DNA of 64,000 bases from Ensifer adhaerens (GCF_013283195.1 NZ_JABEKT010000003.1:575323-639322); one strand, 5' to 3'. Positions 1 through 13,410 are shown, numbered from the stretch's first letter. Program-made: numbers and translations. The notes: a model not told the origin generated them from the sequence alone.

Positions 1-109
1 TCGCCGGGTTGGTCACTTCGATCGCATTGGCGGCATCCGCTTCAATCCATTCGCCACCAATCAGGGCAGCCTGGCGAAACAGTGACGGGTCCTTTAAGTG
101 AGAGAGCAT
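1..109 (-). CDS. gabD: Succinate-semialdehyde dehydrogenase, N-terminal fragment
   Basis: Only the first 36 codons lie in the window; the gene runs off the left edge. The minus-strand product starts MLSHLKDPSLFRQAALIGGE and continues EWIEADAANAIEVTNPA, which is the characteristic N-terminus of GabD-type NAD(P)-dependent succinate-semialdehyde dehydrogenases of the aldehyde dehydrogenase superfamily. These oxidise succinate semialdehyde to succinate in 4-aminobutyrate breakdown. The ATG at 109-107 is preceded by a GAGGA ribosome-binding site at 5-base spacing, which fixes the start. The catalytic Cys/Glu region lies outside the window, so only the family assignment can be supported. Confidence 0.82.
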   Translation of the reverse strand, partial: MLSHLKDPSLFRQAALIGGEWIEADAANAIEVTNPA

Positions 110-903
110 TGTTCCTCGACGATCTCCTGGAGCTTCCGAAACACACCTCCGGCCCACCCGTGACAGGGCGACGCACGGTGCTGCCGTTAGCATTTAGGAT
201 TTCGGCGGCTTTGTTTCATCGAAAATCCTGAAAGCTCTCTTCGGCATTCAGTGCGTGATTTTTGCGCCTGATCCAGCATAGGATCGATCTTGGTTGAGTA
301 GTTCGTCGCGGCCCTAGGAGAATGGGAGCCTTGCGTCCAACCTCATCTCATGAGCATTGGGAGGATGCCAGAACATGCCTACGACTGTACCGACGCGCAA
401 AAGCGAATACCGGATGACGCTTCTCGAACAAGTGCTTGTTTTGCTCGGTCAAGGGAGCATCTGGTACACTTGCTACGCCTATCCCTACGACCCGCGGGAA
501 CGCAACGCATCTGTCGAAACCGGGCTTGCCTGAACGGAAGAGATGGCCCGTGGTCCGGCGGCAAAAGTCAGACCCTATAAGCGGGTCGATCGAGCGACCG
601 ACGCTCCGAGGCGGTGCCCAGAAGCGTCGGTTGTGACCACAGCCAGCGGGGCCGTCGTCGGCATCGAGGCGTTGTCCGCACCTAAGAAGTCGTTTCGTAG
701 TAGAACGTGCTGCGACGTAACGTTTTCTACGCCAGTCTCAGACCTGAGCTACCCGCGGATCGTTCGGTCGAATAGCAATTCCAAGACCGCATCGTTGTCG
801 CACTCCAGGTGTTGAAAGCGAAGACCTTCAGCGACTGGTCCTGATGATCGGAGCAGTGGCATCACACCCGACCCAACCCGCATGGTCCGTTCCCGTCGAC
901 ACG
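110..903. other. Intergenic, degenerate region with no intact gene
   Basis: About 790 bases between gabD and the OccR-like regulator. The first 150-200 bases should hold the gabD promoter on the minus strand. There is an AGGATTT...AAATCCT dyad near 197-229. A short plus-strand ORF at 375-533 (52 codons, starting MPTTVPTRKSEYR) has no recognisable domain or clear ribosome-binding site. The last part carries a decayed HTH-gene fragment, annotated separately. Frames are broken and codon use is poor, which suggests scar DNA at the edge of an inserted island. Confidence 0.6.
757..868 (+). pseudogene. 3' remnant of an XRE-type HTH gene (second copy of the gene at 47532)
   Basis: This stretch aligns by eye with 47743-47860, the 3' third of the intact HTH gene near the other end of the catabolic region. 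Shared blocks include AGCAATTCCAA, GACCGCATCG versus TACCGCATCG, TTGAAAGCGAAGACC versus TTGAAAAGCGAAGACC, and GGTCCTGATGATCG versus TGTCCTGATGATCG. The remnant has an in-frame TAG where the intact copy has GAG and has lost one base in the A-run, so it cannot encode the protein. The N-terminal DNA-binding half is not recognisable here. Both copies point the same way, about 47 kb apart. Confidence 0.7.
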
Positions 904-1962
<1,059 letters not shown>

Positions 1963-2688
1963 GTGGGTGCTTTGAGCGCGTATCTCGATCTGATGGGGTT
2001 CGCCGAGGGAGCCTGGGGCATGGATATGCTCAAGGCGACAGGCGTTACCCTTTGCGTTGCCCTCAGCGGCTTTGCCGCCGGGGCGGTTTTTGGCTGTCTC
2101 TCCGCGGCGGCGTCGTTCTCGTCGCTGCGTGCTCTGAGGGCGTTAGCCGATGGTTACACCACCATCCTGCGCGGTATTCCCGACCTGCTCGTCATCTATC
2201 TCTTCTATTTCGGCAGCAGCGCGGTTTTAAGCCGACTCGGTGCTCTGTTCGGCTCCGAGGGCTTCATCAGCGCGCCCGTCTTCCTGACCGGCGCTCTGGC
2301 GATCGGGGTGGTTTCAGGCGCCTATCAGGCTGAGGTCTATCGCGGTGCGGTGCTCGCGCTCTCCAAGGGCGAAATTGAAGCGGCAAGAGCCTATGGCATG
2401 CCGAACCACCTTCTGTTTCGCCGCATCATCCTGCCCCAAGCGACGCGGTTCGCAATCCCAGGTGTCGGCAATGTCTGGCAACTGGTGCTGAAGGAATCAG
2501 CGCTCATCTCGGTGGTAGGGCTGATCGAACTGATGCGACAGGCCCAGATCGGCGCGGGCTCGACCCGCAAACCCTTCACGTTCTTCCTGACGGCTGCGGT
2601 GCTTTACCTGCTGATCAGCTTCGTGTCGGGCGTCCTGTTCCGGATTGCAGAGAAGCGCGCCATGCGCGGGATCAGGCGGGCACTATGA
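1963..2688 (+). CDS. Polar amino-acid/opine ABC transporter permease (OccQ/HisQ type)
   Basis: A 241-residue inner-membrane permease of the HisQ/HisM family. Several hydrophobic segments (about 27-50, 70-92, 104-125 and 205-228) and the EAA loop at about 139-160 (EAARAYGMP...RRIILPQA), which contacts the ATPase, are visible. The TTILRGIPDLLVIYLFYFG stretch is typical of OccQ/HisQ permeases. The start is taken as GTG 1963, with AGGGAA upstream; no nearby ATG has a better site. The stop overlaps the next permease start in an ATGA, so the two are translationally coupled. Probable role: one half of the membrane channel of an opine or basic amino-acid importer. Confidence 0.88.
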   Translation: MGALSAYLDLMGFAEGAWGMDMLKATGVTLCVALSGFAAGAVFGCLSAAASFSSLRALRALADGYTTILRGIPDLLVIYLFYFGSSAVLSRLGALFGSEGFISAPVFLTGALAIGVVSGAYQAEVYRGAVLALSKGEIEAARAYGMPNHLLFRRIILPQATRFAIPGVGNVWQLVLKESALISVVGLIELMRQAQIGAGSTRKPFTFFLTAAVLYLLISFVSGVLFRIAEKRAMRGIRRAL

Positions 2689-3400
2689 TCGATCTTCCCT
2701 TCATCTACGACGCCTTCGTGCAGCTTTGCAGCGGCATCCCGCTGACGCTGCAACTGATGGCGGTGTCCGTCGCATCCGGCGCCGTTCTGGCAATTGCTCT
2801 TGCAGCGATGAGACTGTCGTCCTGGCCACCGCTCGACCTCCTGGCGCGGATTTACATCTTCATCTTTCGCGGCACGCCGCTTCTGGTGCAGCTCTATCTC
2901 ATCTACTACGGCCTCAGCCAGTTTCCCGAACTGCGCAAGACCTTCCTATGGCCGTTCCTGCGGGAGGCCTATTGGTGCGCAGCGCTCGCGCTCGCGCTCA
3001 ACACAGCAGCCTACAGTGCCGAAATCATCCGCGGCGGCGTGCTCTCAGTGCCTGCCGGGCAGATCGAAGCCGCGCGTGCCTATGGGATGAGTGGCCTTAC
3101 TCTCATTCGCCGCATCATCGCGCCACAGGCGCTGCGGCAGATGCTGCCTGGCTACTCCAACGAAGTGATCCTGATGGCGAAATCGACGGCGCTGGCCTCG
3201 ACCATAACCATGATGGAAGTCACAGGGCTGGCGGCAAAACTCATCTCGGCGACCTACCGCCCCGTGGAGATCTTCATCGCCGCCGGCGCGATTTATCTGC
3301 TGCTCAATTTCATCGTCAGCCGGCTGTTCAAGCTGTTCGAGTACCGGCTCTCAGCCGCGCAGCGCCAACCCATCTACCGACGTGCCGCAGGAGAAAATGC

Positions 3401-3404
<4 letters not shown>
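2685..3404 (+). CDS. Polar amino-acid/opine ABC transporter permease (OccM/HisM type)
   Basis: A 239-residue second permease subunit of the same importer, family HisM/OccM. It has hydrophobic spans near 15-40, 55-78, 98-118 and 190-215, and the EAA loop at about 127-150 (IEAARAYGMS...RRIIAPQAL). It overlaps the upstream permease by four bases and the downstream ATPase gene in another ATGA, so stoichiometric translation is expected. With the neighbouring gene it should form the heterodimeric transmembrane channel. Confidence 0.88.
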
Positions 3405-5045
<1,641 letters not shown>

Positions 5046-5057
5046 GCCTCGACAACT

Positions 5058-5082
5058 GGCCCGTCCGAGTTTCGGGCGGGCC
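5058..5082 (+). terminator. Intercistronic stem-loop after the binding-protein gene
   Basis: A 10-bp stem (GGCCCGTCCG / CGGGCGGGCC, one G-U pair on RNA) encloses an AGTTT loop in the gap before the oxidase genes. There is no T-run, so it is more likely an attenuating or mRNA-stabilising hairpin that favours the binding protein over downstream genes than a full terminator. Confidence 0.55.
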
Positions 5083-5109
5083 ACGCCACCGGCATACGGA
5101 CCGAAAAGC

Positions 5110-6231
5110 ATGCGCAGACTACCAGATCAAAACATCGTCATCATTGGAGCAGGCCTTGTGGGCGGCGCCCTCGCCTGGGGCCTTGCGCGCGCGGGTGAGC
5201 GGCCGCTGCTTCTGGACGGAGACGATCTGTCGCTGCGCGCATCTCGCGCCAACTTTGCGTTGATCTGGGTTCAGGGCAAGGGGGTCGGCGCTCCCCATTA
5301 TGCACGCTGGACAATGCGCTCGACCCGCCTCTGGCCGGAATTCGCGGCAGCCTTAAAAGAGACTTCCGGCGTCGATGTTGCTCTGAAGCAAAATGGGGGC
5401 TTCACTTTTGCGCTGAGCGAAGCCGAGCTGGAACGGACGCACGAAGACGTCGTGACGGTTGCACGCGAACTTGGCGATGATGCCACCGAACATACCCTGC
5501 TCGACCACGCAGAGACGGCGAAACTGGTGCCGGCGATCGGACGGGATGTCGTCGGCTCCGTCTATTCGCCAATGGATGGCGACGTGAACTCGCTCCGCCT
5601 GCTTCGGGCGCTTCATACCGGCATGATAAATCTAGGCGCTGCTTATGAGCCGCATTGTGAGATCGACGAGATCACCCCCCGATCGGGCGGGTTCCAATTG
5701 AAGGGCTCCTGGGGCGAGGTTTTCGCCAAACGCATCGTCCTGACGGCTGGCGTCGGCAACAGCCGGCTTGCCGCGATGGTCGGTATTCACGCGCCCTCCG
5801 TGCGCAGCAAGGGGCAGATCCTCGTTACCGAAAAATGCCGTCCATTTTTCCCCTACACCTCGGCCACGCTCAGGCAAGCCGACGAAGGCGGCGTGATGAT
5901 CGGCGACAGCCAGGAAACCCACACGGACTCGATTGCGACCAACCAGGACATCAGCGCGGTTCTGGCCGATCGCGCCATCCGGACATTTCCCTGCCTGAGT
6001 GGCGTCAACGTCCTTCGCACCTGGACCGGCTTCCGCGTCAAGACGCCCGACGGTTTTCCCATTTACGAGCAGTCGACCGCCCATCCCGGTGCCTATGTGG
6101 CGATGTGCCATTCCGGCGTGACGCTTGCCGCAATCCACGCGCTCGTCGTCGCCGGTGAGATCGCCACCCAGCAGGCCGTACTTGCCGGCAACACATTCCC
6201 CGGCCGGAGATTTCATGTTTCGCAGAATTGA
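5110..6231 (+). CDS. FAD-dependent opine/amino-acid oxidase, subunit B type (OoxB/NoxB-like)
   Basis: A 373-residue DadA/DAAO-type flavoprotein. The N-terminal dinucleotide-binding motif is IIGAGLVGGALAWGLARAG (about 11-29), followed by a substrate domain and a C-terminal RTWTGFRVKTPDGFPIYE segment and GVTLAAIHA near the flavin. Octopine and nopaline oxidases are built from such a B subunit plus a larger FAD/[2Fe-2S] A subunit, and in many bacteria a small ferredoxin-like subunit, exactly as follows here. They cleave the N-substituted amino acid oxidatively at the membrane to amino acid plus keto acid. Other substrates such as D-amino acids, proline or sarcosine-like compounds cannot be excluded. 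Confidence 0.8.
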   Translation: MRRLPDQNIVIIGAGLVGGALAWGLARAGERPLLLDGDDLSLRASRANFALIWVQGKGVGAPHYARWTMRSTRLWPEFAAALKETSGVDVALKQNGGFTFALSEAELERTHEDVVTVARELGDDATEHTLLDHAETAKLVPAIGRDVVGSVYSPMDGDVNSLRLLRALHTGMINLGAAYEPHCEIDEITPRSGGFQLKGSWGEVFAKRIVLTAGVGNSRLAAMVGIHAPSVRSKGQILVTEKCRPFFPYTSATLRQADEGGVMIGDSQETHTDSIATNQDISAVLADRAIRTFPCLSGVNVLRTWTGFRVKTPDGFPIYEQSTAHPGAYVAMCHSGVTLAAIHALVVAGEIATQQAVLAGNTFPGRRFHVSQN

Positions 6232-6514
6232 TAAAGCAGCGGATACCGTCGCCATCACGTTCGACGGTATCCCGATGCGCGTCGACACCGAACAGACGGT
6301 GGCCGCAGCACTCCTTAGCCAAGGTATCAGCACGTTGCGCAGGAGCGTCGTCGGTGATCGCCCACGTGCGCCCTACTGCCTGATGGGTGTCTGCTTCGAA
6401 TGCCTTGTCACCATCGACGGCATTCAAAACCGGCAGGCTTGCATGACCGTCGTGCGGGACGGGATGGCGATCTCATCGCAAAGCGGTGCCCGCTCTCTGG
6501 ACGAAGGGTGCTGA
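6215..6514 (+). CDS. Small [2Fe-2S] ferredoxin-like subunit of the opine oxidase
   Basis: A 99-residue protein with four conserved cysteines at about 55, 60, 63 and 76 (YCLMGVCFECLVTIDG...QAC), a ferredoxin-type [2Fe-2S] ligand set. It belongs to the (2Fe-2S)-binding subunit family seen beside hydrogen cyanide synthase HcnA, proline dehydrogenase and opine oxidases. The start ATG 6215 has GGAG upstream and overlaps the preceding gene by 17 bases; the next gene starts two bases after its stop. It probably passes electrons between the two flavoprotein subunits. Confidence 0.8.
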   Translation: MFRRIDKAADTVAITFDGIPMRVDTEQTVAAALLSQGISTLRRSVVGDRPRAPYCLMGVCFECLVTIDGIQNRQACMTVVRDGMAISSQSGARSLDEGC

Positions 6515-6516
6515 CG

Positions 6517-7995
6517 ATGGCGCTCCGGATAATCGACGATCTTCACCTTCTCGACCGCGAATACGATCTCGCGATCATCGGTGCAGGGCCGGCGGGGATG
6601 GCCGCTGCGGCGCAAGCGGCCGCCGCTGGCGCGCGAACGATCCTCCTTGATGAAAACCCCGCTCCCGGCGGCCAGATCTACCGGTCGATCGAAAGGAATT
6701 CGCCAGCAAGACGCTCCTTCCTCGGCAACGATTACTGGAAGGGAAAGGGCGTCCTTAAGGCGTTTCTTCAGTGCGACGCCGCCTACCTACCCCAAGCACT
6801 TGTCTGGAGTGTCGAGCAAGGCGAGACCGATGGAAAGGCAGCTGTCGAACTGCGCGTTTCGGCCGGTGGCAAAAGCAGCATCGTCCATGCACGTCGGGTC
6901 GTCTTCGCCACCGGCGCGATGGAACGGCCGATGCCCGTAAGGGGGTGGACGCTTCCCGGCGTGATGACGATCGGCGCGGCTCAAATCGCACTCAAATCTT
7001 CAGGGCTTGTGCCCGACGGCCGCGTTGTCTTGGCAGGCAGCGGCCCCCTGCTTTATCTCTTTGCCGACCAATTGCTGCAGGCAGGTGGCAACCTCGTCGC
7101 AGTACTCGACACCACGCCGCGTTCGAACTGGGCGAAGGCGCTGCCTTTCCTGCCCCCGTTTCTGGTTTCGCCCTATCTGCTGAAGGGCCTGGCGCTGTTT
7201 GCCAAGGTCCGGCGCTCGGTGCCGGTTTTCACCGGCGTCGGGACGATCGAGGTCATCGGTCAGGACCGGGCCACCGCAATCCGCTTCCAGGCCAAGGGCC
7301 GGACGGAGGAAATCGGCATCGACAGCGCCTTCCTGCATCAGGGAGTCGTCCCGAACAACAGCCTAGCCAACGCGACCGGATGTCTTCTTGCCTGGAATGA
7401 CCGTCAGAAGTGTTTTCAGCCAGAACTTGACACATGCGGTAGATCCTCGCTGCCGGCGATCTACGTCGCCGGTGACGGCGGCGGCATAGGCGGCGCGCTT
7501 GTCGCGGAGGTCGGCGGGCGGATAGCGGCGCTGGCCGCCTGTCTCGATCTCTTTCCGGAGAAGACGCGCCGGATCGGACCGCTCCTGGCGAAGCACGAAA
7601 AGCGGCGCAGGGTCTTGTCGCGCGGGCGCACCTTCATCGACACGCTCTATCAGCCCGCCGTGGCGTTTCGCGCGCCGACCGATCTGGAGACGATCGCATG
7701 CCGCTGCGAAGAAGTGACGGTCGGTGCCATCCGTGATGCCGCCGCGCGCAACGTGGTCGGCCCCAACCAGCTCAAAACGATGCTGCGTTGTGGCATGGGG
7801 CCGTGCCAGGGGCGCATGTGCACGGCGACCATCACCGAAATTCTGGCTGACGTGCAACAGCGGTCCCCCGCCGAAATCGGCACCTACAGGCTTCGCACAC
7901 CGATAAAGCCCGTCCCCTTGCGCGAGTTCGCCTCGCTCCCGCTCACGCCGGATGCCGTTCAGGCCGTTACCGGTGACCACTCCGACAGAAGCTGA
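6517..7995 (+). CDS. FAD/[2Fe-2S] opine oxidase, subunit A type (OoxA/NoxA-like)
   Basis: A 492-residue pyridine-nucleotide-disulfide-type flavoprotein. It has a GAGPAG FAD motif near residues 22-27, GGQIY shortly after, a second nucleotide fold around VVLAGSGPLLYLFA, and VAGDGGGIGGALVAE near the FAD. The C-terminal quarter carries a BFD-like Cys4 [2Fe-2S] domain (CRCEEVTVGAIRDAA...MLRCGMGPCQGRMC). This domain order matches OoxA/NoxA, SoxA-like and HcnB proteins. With the two upstream genes it forms a three-part oxidase. Confidence 0.82.
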   Translation: MALRIIDDLHLLDREYDLAIIGAGPAGMAAAAQAAAAGARTILLDENPAPGGQIYRSIERNSPARRSFLGNDYWKGKGVLKAFLQCDAAYLPQALVWSVEQGETDGKAAVELRVSAGGKSSIVHARRVVFATGAMERPMPVRGWTLPGVMTIGAAQIALKSSGLVPDGRVVLAGSGPLLYLFADQLLQAGGNLVAVLDTTPRSNWAKALPFLPPFLVSPYLLKGLALFAKVRRSVPVFTGVGTIEVIGQDRATAIRFQAKGRTEEIGIDSAFLHQGVVPNNSLANATGCLLAWNDRQKCFQPELDTCGRSSLPAIYVAGDGGGIGGALVAEVGGRIAALAACLDLFPEKTRRIGPLLAKHEKRRRVLSRGRTFIDTLYQPAVAFRAPTDLETIACRCEEVTVGAIRDAAARNVVGPNQLKTMLRCGMGPCQGRMCTATITEILADVQQRSPAEIGTYRLRTPIKPVPLREFASLPLTPDAVQAVTGDHSDRS

Positions 7996-8017
7996 CCCCT
8001 CAACAAAGGAAACAAAA

Positions 8018-8362
8018 ATGGCAGAACGTCATCTCCGCACACCCATCATGCACCGCGTCGTTGAACACAACGGCATCGTCTATGTCGGCGGCACGACCTG
8101 TGACGACGAAAGCCTCGACATGGCCGGCCAGACCCGGGAAATCCTGGCGAAGATCGATCGTTATCTGGCGGAAGCTGGCACCGACAAGACCAGGCTCCTG
8201 ACGGCCACGATCTTCGTGACCGACCTTGCCAAGAAGCCGGACATGGATGCCGTCTGGAAGGCCTGGGTTGGCCCGGAAGAGCTGCCGACCCGCGCGACCG
8301 TGGGCGTCGCCGATCTCGGTGGCGACACGCTGATCGAAGTGGTCGTCTCGGCCTACAAGTAG
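8018..8362 (+). CDS. RidA/YjgF-family protein
   Basis: A 114-residue member of the RidA (YjgF/YER057c/UK114) family. The conserved C-terminal block GVADLGGDTLIEVVVSAYK and the internal ILAKIDRYLAEAG and LLTATIFVTDLAK are typical. The catalytic Arg of the RidA proper subgroup is present as PTRATVGV. RidA enzymes hydrolyse reactive enamines and imines. Next to an amino-acid/opine oxidase, which releases an imine, a clean-up or product-release role is a reasonable inference. An AAAGGAAA site precedes the ATG; the gene is the last of the locus. Confidence 0.82.
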   Translation: MAERHLRTPIMHRVVEHNGIVYVGGTTCDDESLDMAGQTREILAKIDRYLAEAGTDKTRLLTATIFVTDLAKKPDMDAVWKAWVGPEELPTRATVGVADLGGDTLIEVVVSAYK

Positions 8363-8372
8363 CCGTCGCTGA

Positions 8373-8410
8373 CCGGATCATGCGAGACGACCCAGTCTCG
8401 CATGATCCGG
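8373..8410. terminator. Bidirectional stem-loop between convergent genes
   Basis: A perfect 16-bp inverted repeat (CCGGATCATGCGAGAC, loop GACCCA, GTCTCGCATGATCCGG) lies between the plus-strand ridA-like stop and the minus-strand LysR stop. There is no T-run, but the position and stem strength suggest a transcription-ending or 3'-end-protecting hairpin for both sides. Confidence 0.65.
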
Positions 8411-8419
8411 CGCAATCAT

Positions 8420-9395
8420 TCAGGCGCTCGGACGGGACTGAAGCTTGTCGAACGGGGCGACCGCCTGTCGCAGAAAATCTATGAGCTTGCTGGCTGCGAG
8501 CGATCGTGGATGGTTCCTCGGTGTAAGCAGCCACAGATCGATCGTCGTGTCCGGAACGATACTGCGCCGCACGAGAACGTCGCTGCCAAAATCGAGCCCG
8601 ACGAACGAAGGCACGATGGAGACGCCGACGCCGTTGGCAACGAAACAACAGGCAGTCTCCGAGAGCGGAACCTCGATCCGGTTTCTCTTCTGCACGCCCT
8701 TGATCTGGAAGGCACGGTCAATCGTCATCAGCGAGCAATCGTCACGCGCCAGCGAAATGAAGGGATCACCGCCGAGATCTTCGAGATCGATGACGGATTT
8801 GTCCGCCAGCGGATGGTGCGCGGGAAGCACGCAGACCATTTCGAAACGCATAAGACGCTCGGCATCGACGTTGGGATGCTCGAACGGCAGCACGCTGAGG
8901 CCGATATCCACCTGTTGTGCCGCGACGAGATCGATGATGCGCGGCGAAGGCAGGCTTCGCATCGTGAAGTGAATATCGGGCTGTTCGGCAAGCAGGGGCG
9001 AAAGCGCTTGGGCGAGAAAACGCGTGGTCAACGCGGGCGGGGCAACAACGGTAATCTCCCCCCATTCCTGATTGCGGACGGCATCGGCGAGCCGTGCCAC
9101 GCGCGCGGTCCCCGAGAACATCTTTGCGACCTCGACCGCAAGCAAGCGGCCTTCGAGCGTTGGTGTGAGCCGGCCGCCGGCGCGAACGAAAAGCTGGAAA
9201 CCGCAGGCTTCGGAAAAGCTGCGCAGGAGCTTGCTGACCGCCGGCTGAGAGATCCGCATGCGCTCGGCGGCAAGTGTGACGGATCCGGTCTCGACGGTGT
9301 TGTGGAATTCCGAAAACCAAAGAAGCGGGAATTCGGCGTATTCAAGGTGGTTGAAAGGCTCGAACACCCGTTGGCGCTTGCTCCCAGCAGCTGGT

Positions 9396-9412
<17 letters not shown>
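8420..9412 (-). CDS. LysR-family regulator
   Basis: A LysR regulator of 330 residues. The HTH region (WFSEFHNTVETGSVTLAAER...RISQPAVSKLLRSF) begins only at about residue 32, so the first 30 residues are an unusual extension and the true start may be further in. The only ATG available is at 9412, inside the end of gpmI (17-base overlap). The effector domain (about 120-310) looks like the OccR/aromatic-acid branch (GVSIVPSF). It is the last gene of the long minus-strand array and converges on the opine locus. Its target is unknown. Confidence 0.83.
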
Positions 9413-10913
<1,501 letters not shown>

Positions 10914-11867
10914 CTATTCTGGCACCGTTTCCTTCAGACGCGCTTCAAGGATTGCAAGGAAGGCACGAAGCTTCTTCGGGACAAACCGGCTCTTCGGATA
11001 GAATGCCTTGATCACCCGCCGCGAAATGATCTGACTTTCGAAGAGCGAGACGAGTTCGCCAGAGCGGATCTCCTGCGCAACGCTGTAGAGCGGCAACCGC
11101 GCGACCCCAGCCCCTTGCACGGCAGCAAGCACGATTGCGCTTTCGAAATTGGAATGGAAAATACCATCCACCTGCACCGTCACCTCCTCGTCGCCAAGAC
11201 GCGCGCTCCAAAGTCTGGGATCCGGCTTCTGCGTGGTATGAATCAGGCAGTTGTGATGTTGCAGGTCCACCGGCTGCGAGGGGCGTGGATGCTGTTGCAG
11301 GTAGGCGGGCGCAACGCAGATCACGTATGGTGCAGGTCCAAGCTTGCGCTCGAACAGACCTGTGTGGAAGGAATCATCGTCATCGAAATCGCGACTGCCG
11401 ATGACCACGTCGACGCCGCGCTCCATCAGATTGACTGAACTTGCCGAGACCGTCAGCTCAACCTTCACAGCCGGGTAGAGCGCATTGAAATCGATGATCG
11501 CCGGCGCGACCAGCGCTTGGCCTACTCCGGGCGTGGAATGAACCCGCAAGGTTCCAATCAGCTCGCTGCCGAGCCCGCTCGCATCGGCCTTTGCCGCCTC
11601 GATCTCCGATAGAATGCGCACACAATGATCGAAGAAGACGGTGCCAGCATCGGTCAGGAACACATTGTGCGTCGAACGGTTGAGCAGGGTCAGCTTCAAA
11701 GCATTTTCGAGCTGGGTGACGTGCTTGCTCATATAGGATGGAGACTTGCCAAACAGCTTGGCCGCCGTGGTGAAGCTGCCGTGCTGCACCACGCGGGAGA
11801 AGATGACGATATCGTTCAGATCGAGCCCGTCAAAACTCGATCGCGTTGCATCGGAGGAACTGACCAT
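10914..11867 (-). CDS. LysR-family regulator
   Basis: About 317 residues from ATG 11867. The winged HTH starts near DLNDIVIFSRVVQHGSFTTA, then a CrgA/DmlR-like effector domain (LRVHSTPGVGQALVAPAI). The frame is open further upstream to a TTG at 11933 that would overlap the EutA-like gene by 29 bases; neither start has a good ribosome-binding site, so the start is uncertain. The stop abuts the gpmI start. It is co-directional with bicupin and EutA-like genes and may regulate the tct/bicupin operon. Confidence 0.8.
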   Translation of the reverse strand: MVSSSDATRSSFDGLDLNDIVIFSRVVQHGSFTTAAKLFGKSPSYMSKHVTQLENALKLTLLNRSTHNVFLTDAGTVFFDHCVRILSEIEAAKADASGLGSELIGTLRVHSTPGVGQALVAPAIIDFNALYPAVKVELTVSASSVNLMERGVDVVIGSRDFDDDDSFHTGLFERKLGPAPYVICVAPAYLQQHPRPSQPVDLQHHNCLIHTTQKPDPRLWSARLGDEEVTVQVDGIFHSNFESAIVLAAVQGAGVARLPLYSVAQEIRSGELVSLFESQIISRRVIKAFYPKSRFVPKKLRAFLAILEARLKETVPE

Positions 11868-11904
11868 CGCCAACGTATTGGCATAAGCCGGCTCCTCCGG
11901 CAAT

Positions 11905-13410
11905 TCAGGAGAAGAGAAGAGATTTGATGACAACGGGGATAACGCCCGGCGGGTTCATGAACTCTCCCAGATCGACGAAATCGAGGTCTTTCAAGCGAAC
12001 ACCATCCACGGAGATCAGATGCGTGTGGATGCCAAGCTCCCGATCCAGAATGCGCCCGATGGTCTGACCTACATCTCCATCGATCATCAGGACAAGCGGT
12101 TCCTCGCGCGTTCCATCCGGTGCTGCCACCGCCTTGATCCCCTGCGCCACAGCAAGAAGCCGCTGATACTCCGGTTCTCCTGTCCAGGTGAAGGCGAATG
12201 CAATCATCGCCATTGTGTCGCGATCCTGCCGATCGGCGCTCTGGCGGAAGGCCGCGGCGATCTCTTCCGCGTCGACGACTTCAGGCAGTTCCCGGCCGAG
12301 ATGGACCACCGGGATATTGTGCTTCGGCAGCACGTTAGCACCGTTCATGTAGAGTGTCTTGCCGCTCACCTGTACAGTGAACTGTGAGGCACCGATGACT
12401 GTTGCGCGGATGCGCTGCCCGGCGTCGACGATGGGGATGCTGATGTGCGGCGTCAGCTGGCTGATGATCTCGTCTGCCAGCAGTCGGGCGATATCGCCAT
12501 GGTCGCTCTCTTCGTAGCCGAAAATGTACTCCGAAACGCCACCGGAGAAGGTGATGTAGCTCGGCTCGACAGATCGCTCGAGAGGTTCGGTCAAAAGGAA
12601 GCGGCGACCGAGATCGTCGAGCGGCCCGCCCAGAATTTCGTCAACGGCAAGGCTTGCAAGGCGCTTGGCAATCGCTGCGCGGTTGGTTGGGTCCGCCATC
12701 GCGGTTGGATTGGTCGAGATCCCCAGTTCTTGCGCAGTCAGGCGCGCGGAATCGTCGAGCCGCGACCAGACGCCCTGCGTGTCCTTGGCAACGAGGCGGC
12801 CGCCAACTGCGAAAGCGGCCACGCTGACAATTTCACCATTGTCGATCAGCGCAAGCTTGGTCGTGCCGCCTCCAATGTCGACATGCAAGCCGCAGGCGCC
12901 ACGCTTCTTCGAAAGGGCCGTGGCACCGGAACCATGGGCCGCCAGCATGCATTCCAGTTTGTGCCCAGCTGTGGCGCAGACGAAACGACCGGACTCATTT
13001 GCAAAAATCTCGTCGATTGCGCGCGCGTTCGTCTTCTTGATCGCCTCACCGGTCAGGATGACGGCGCCGGTATCGATATGGCTGCGACGATAGCCAGCAT
13101 CCTCGTAGCAATGCTGGAAGAAATGGCGCAACTCGCGCGCGTCAATTGTTCCGTCCGGTAGGAAGGGGGTCAACAGGATGGGCGAACGCCAGACGACCTG
13201 GCGATTGATGACCACAAAGCTGCTGGAGAGATCCTCGGTCTCGCGTCGCATTACCACCCGCGCAAAGAGCAGGTGGGATGTGGAGCTGCCAATATCGATG
13301 CCGACTGTCAGAAGCTCGACCGACTCCTGCTTCCACAGCCAGTCAGCGATTTCCTGACGTTCGCTTTCAGAAATATCTTCGTGTTCGTGTTCAAAATCGA
13401 GATCGTGCAC
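11905..13410 (-). CDS. EutA-family ATPase (ethanolamine ammonia-lyase reactivase-like), copy 1
   Basis: A 501-residue member of the EutA branch of the actin/Hsp70/sugar-kinase (ASKHA) fold. Phosphate-1 motif VGIDIGSSTSHLLFA lies at about 36-50, phosphate-2 HVDIGGGTTKLALID in the middle, and TFSGGVSEYIFG plus RATVIGASQFTVQVSG are as in EutA. The C-terminus IPVVIKSLLFS is also EutA-like. In known systems EutA uses ATP to swap damaged B12 out of ethanolamine ammonia-lyase. No EutBC is present in this window; the gene instead follows a bicupin gene by 42 bases, so a different client protein is inferred. The start is GTG 13410 with GGAGGTG upstream. A paralogue sits at 38894. Confidence 0.82.
   Translation of the reverse strand: MHDLDFEHEHEDISESERQEIADWLWKQESVELLTVGIDIGSSTSHLLFARVVMRRETEDLSSSFVVINRQVVWRSPILLTPFLPDGTIDARELRHFFQHCYEDAGYRRSHIDTGAVILTGEAIKKTNARAIDEIFANESGRFVCATAGHKLECMLAAHGSGATALSKKRGACGLHVDIGGGTTKLALIDNGEIVSVAAFAVGGRLVAKDTQGVWSRLDDSARLTAQELGISTNPTAMADPTNRAAIAKRLASLAVDEILGGPLDDLGRRFLLTEPLERSVEPSYITFSGGVSEYIFGYEESDHGDIARLLADEIISQLTPHISIPIVDAGQRIRATVIGASQFTVQVSGKTLYMNGANVLPKHNIPVVHLGRELPEVVDAEEIAAAFRQSADRQDRDTMAMIAFAFTWTGEPEYQRLLAVAQGIKAVAAPDGTREEPLVLMIDGDVGQTIGRILDRELGIHTHLISVDGVRLKDLDFVDLGEFMNPPGVIPVVIKSLLFS

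Noticed and set aside
375-533. 52-codon ORF as a gene
   Set aside because: Short, no recognisable domain, lies in degenerate DNA; kept only as a mention.
2645-3400. Long N-terminal extension of the ABC ATPase
   Set aside because: The upstream frame overlaps the permease gene out of frame; the ATP-binding protein starts at the ATGA overlap at 3401.
11905-13410. Ethanolamine utilisation operon
   Set aside because: Only EutA-like ATPases are found; EutB, EutC, EutH, EutE and shell proteins are absent, so ethanolamine use is not supported.
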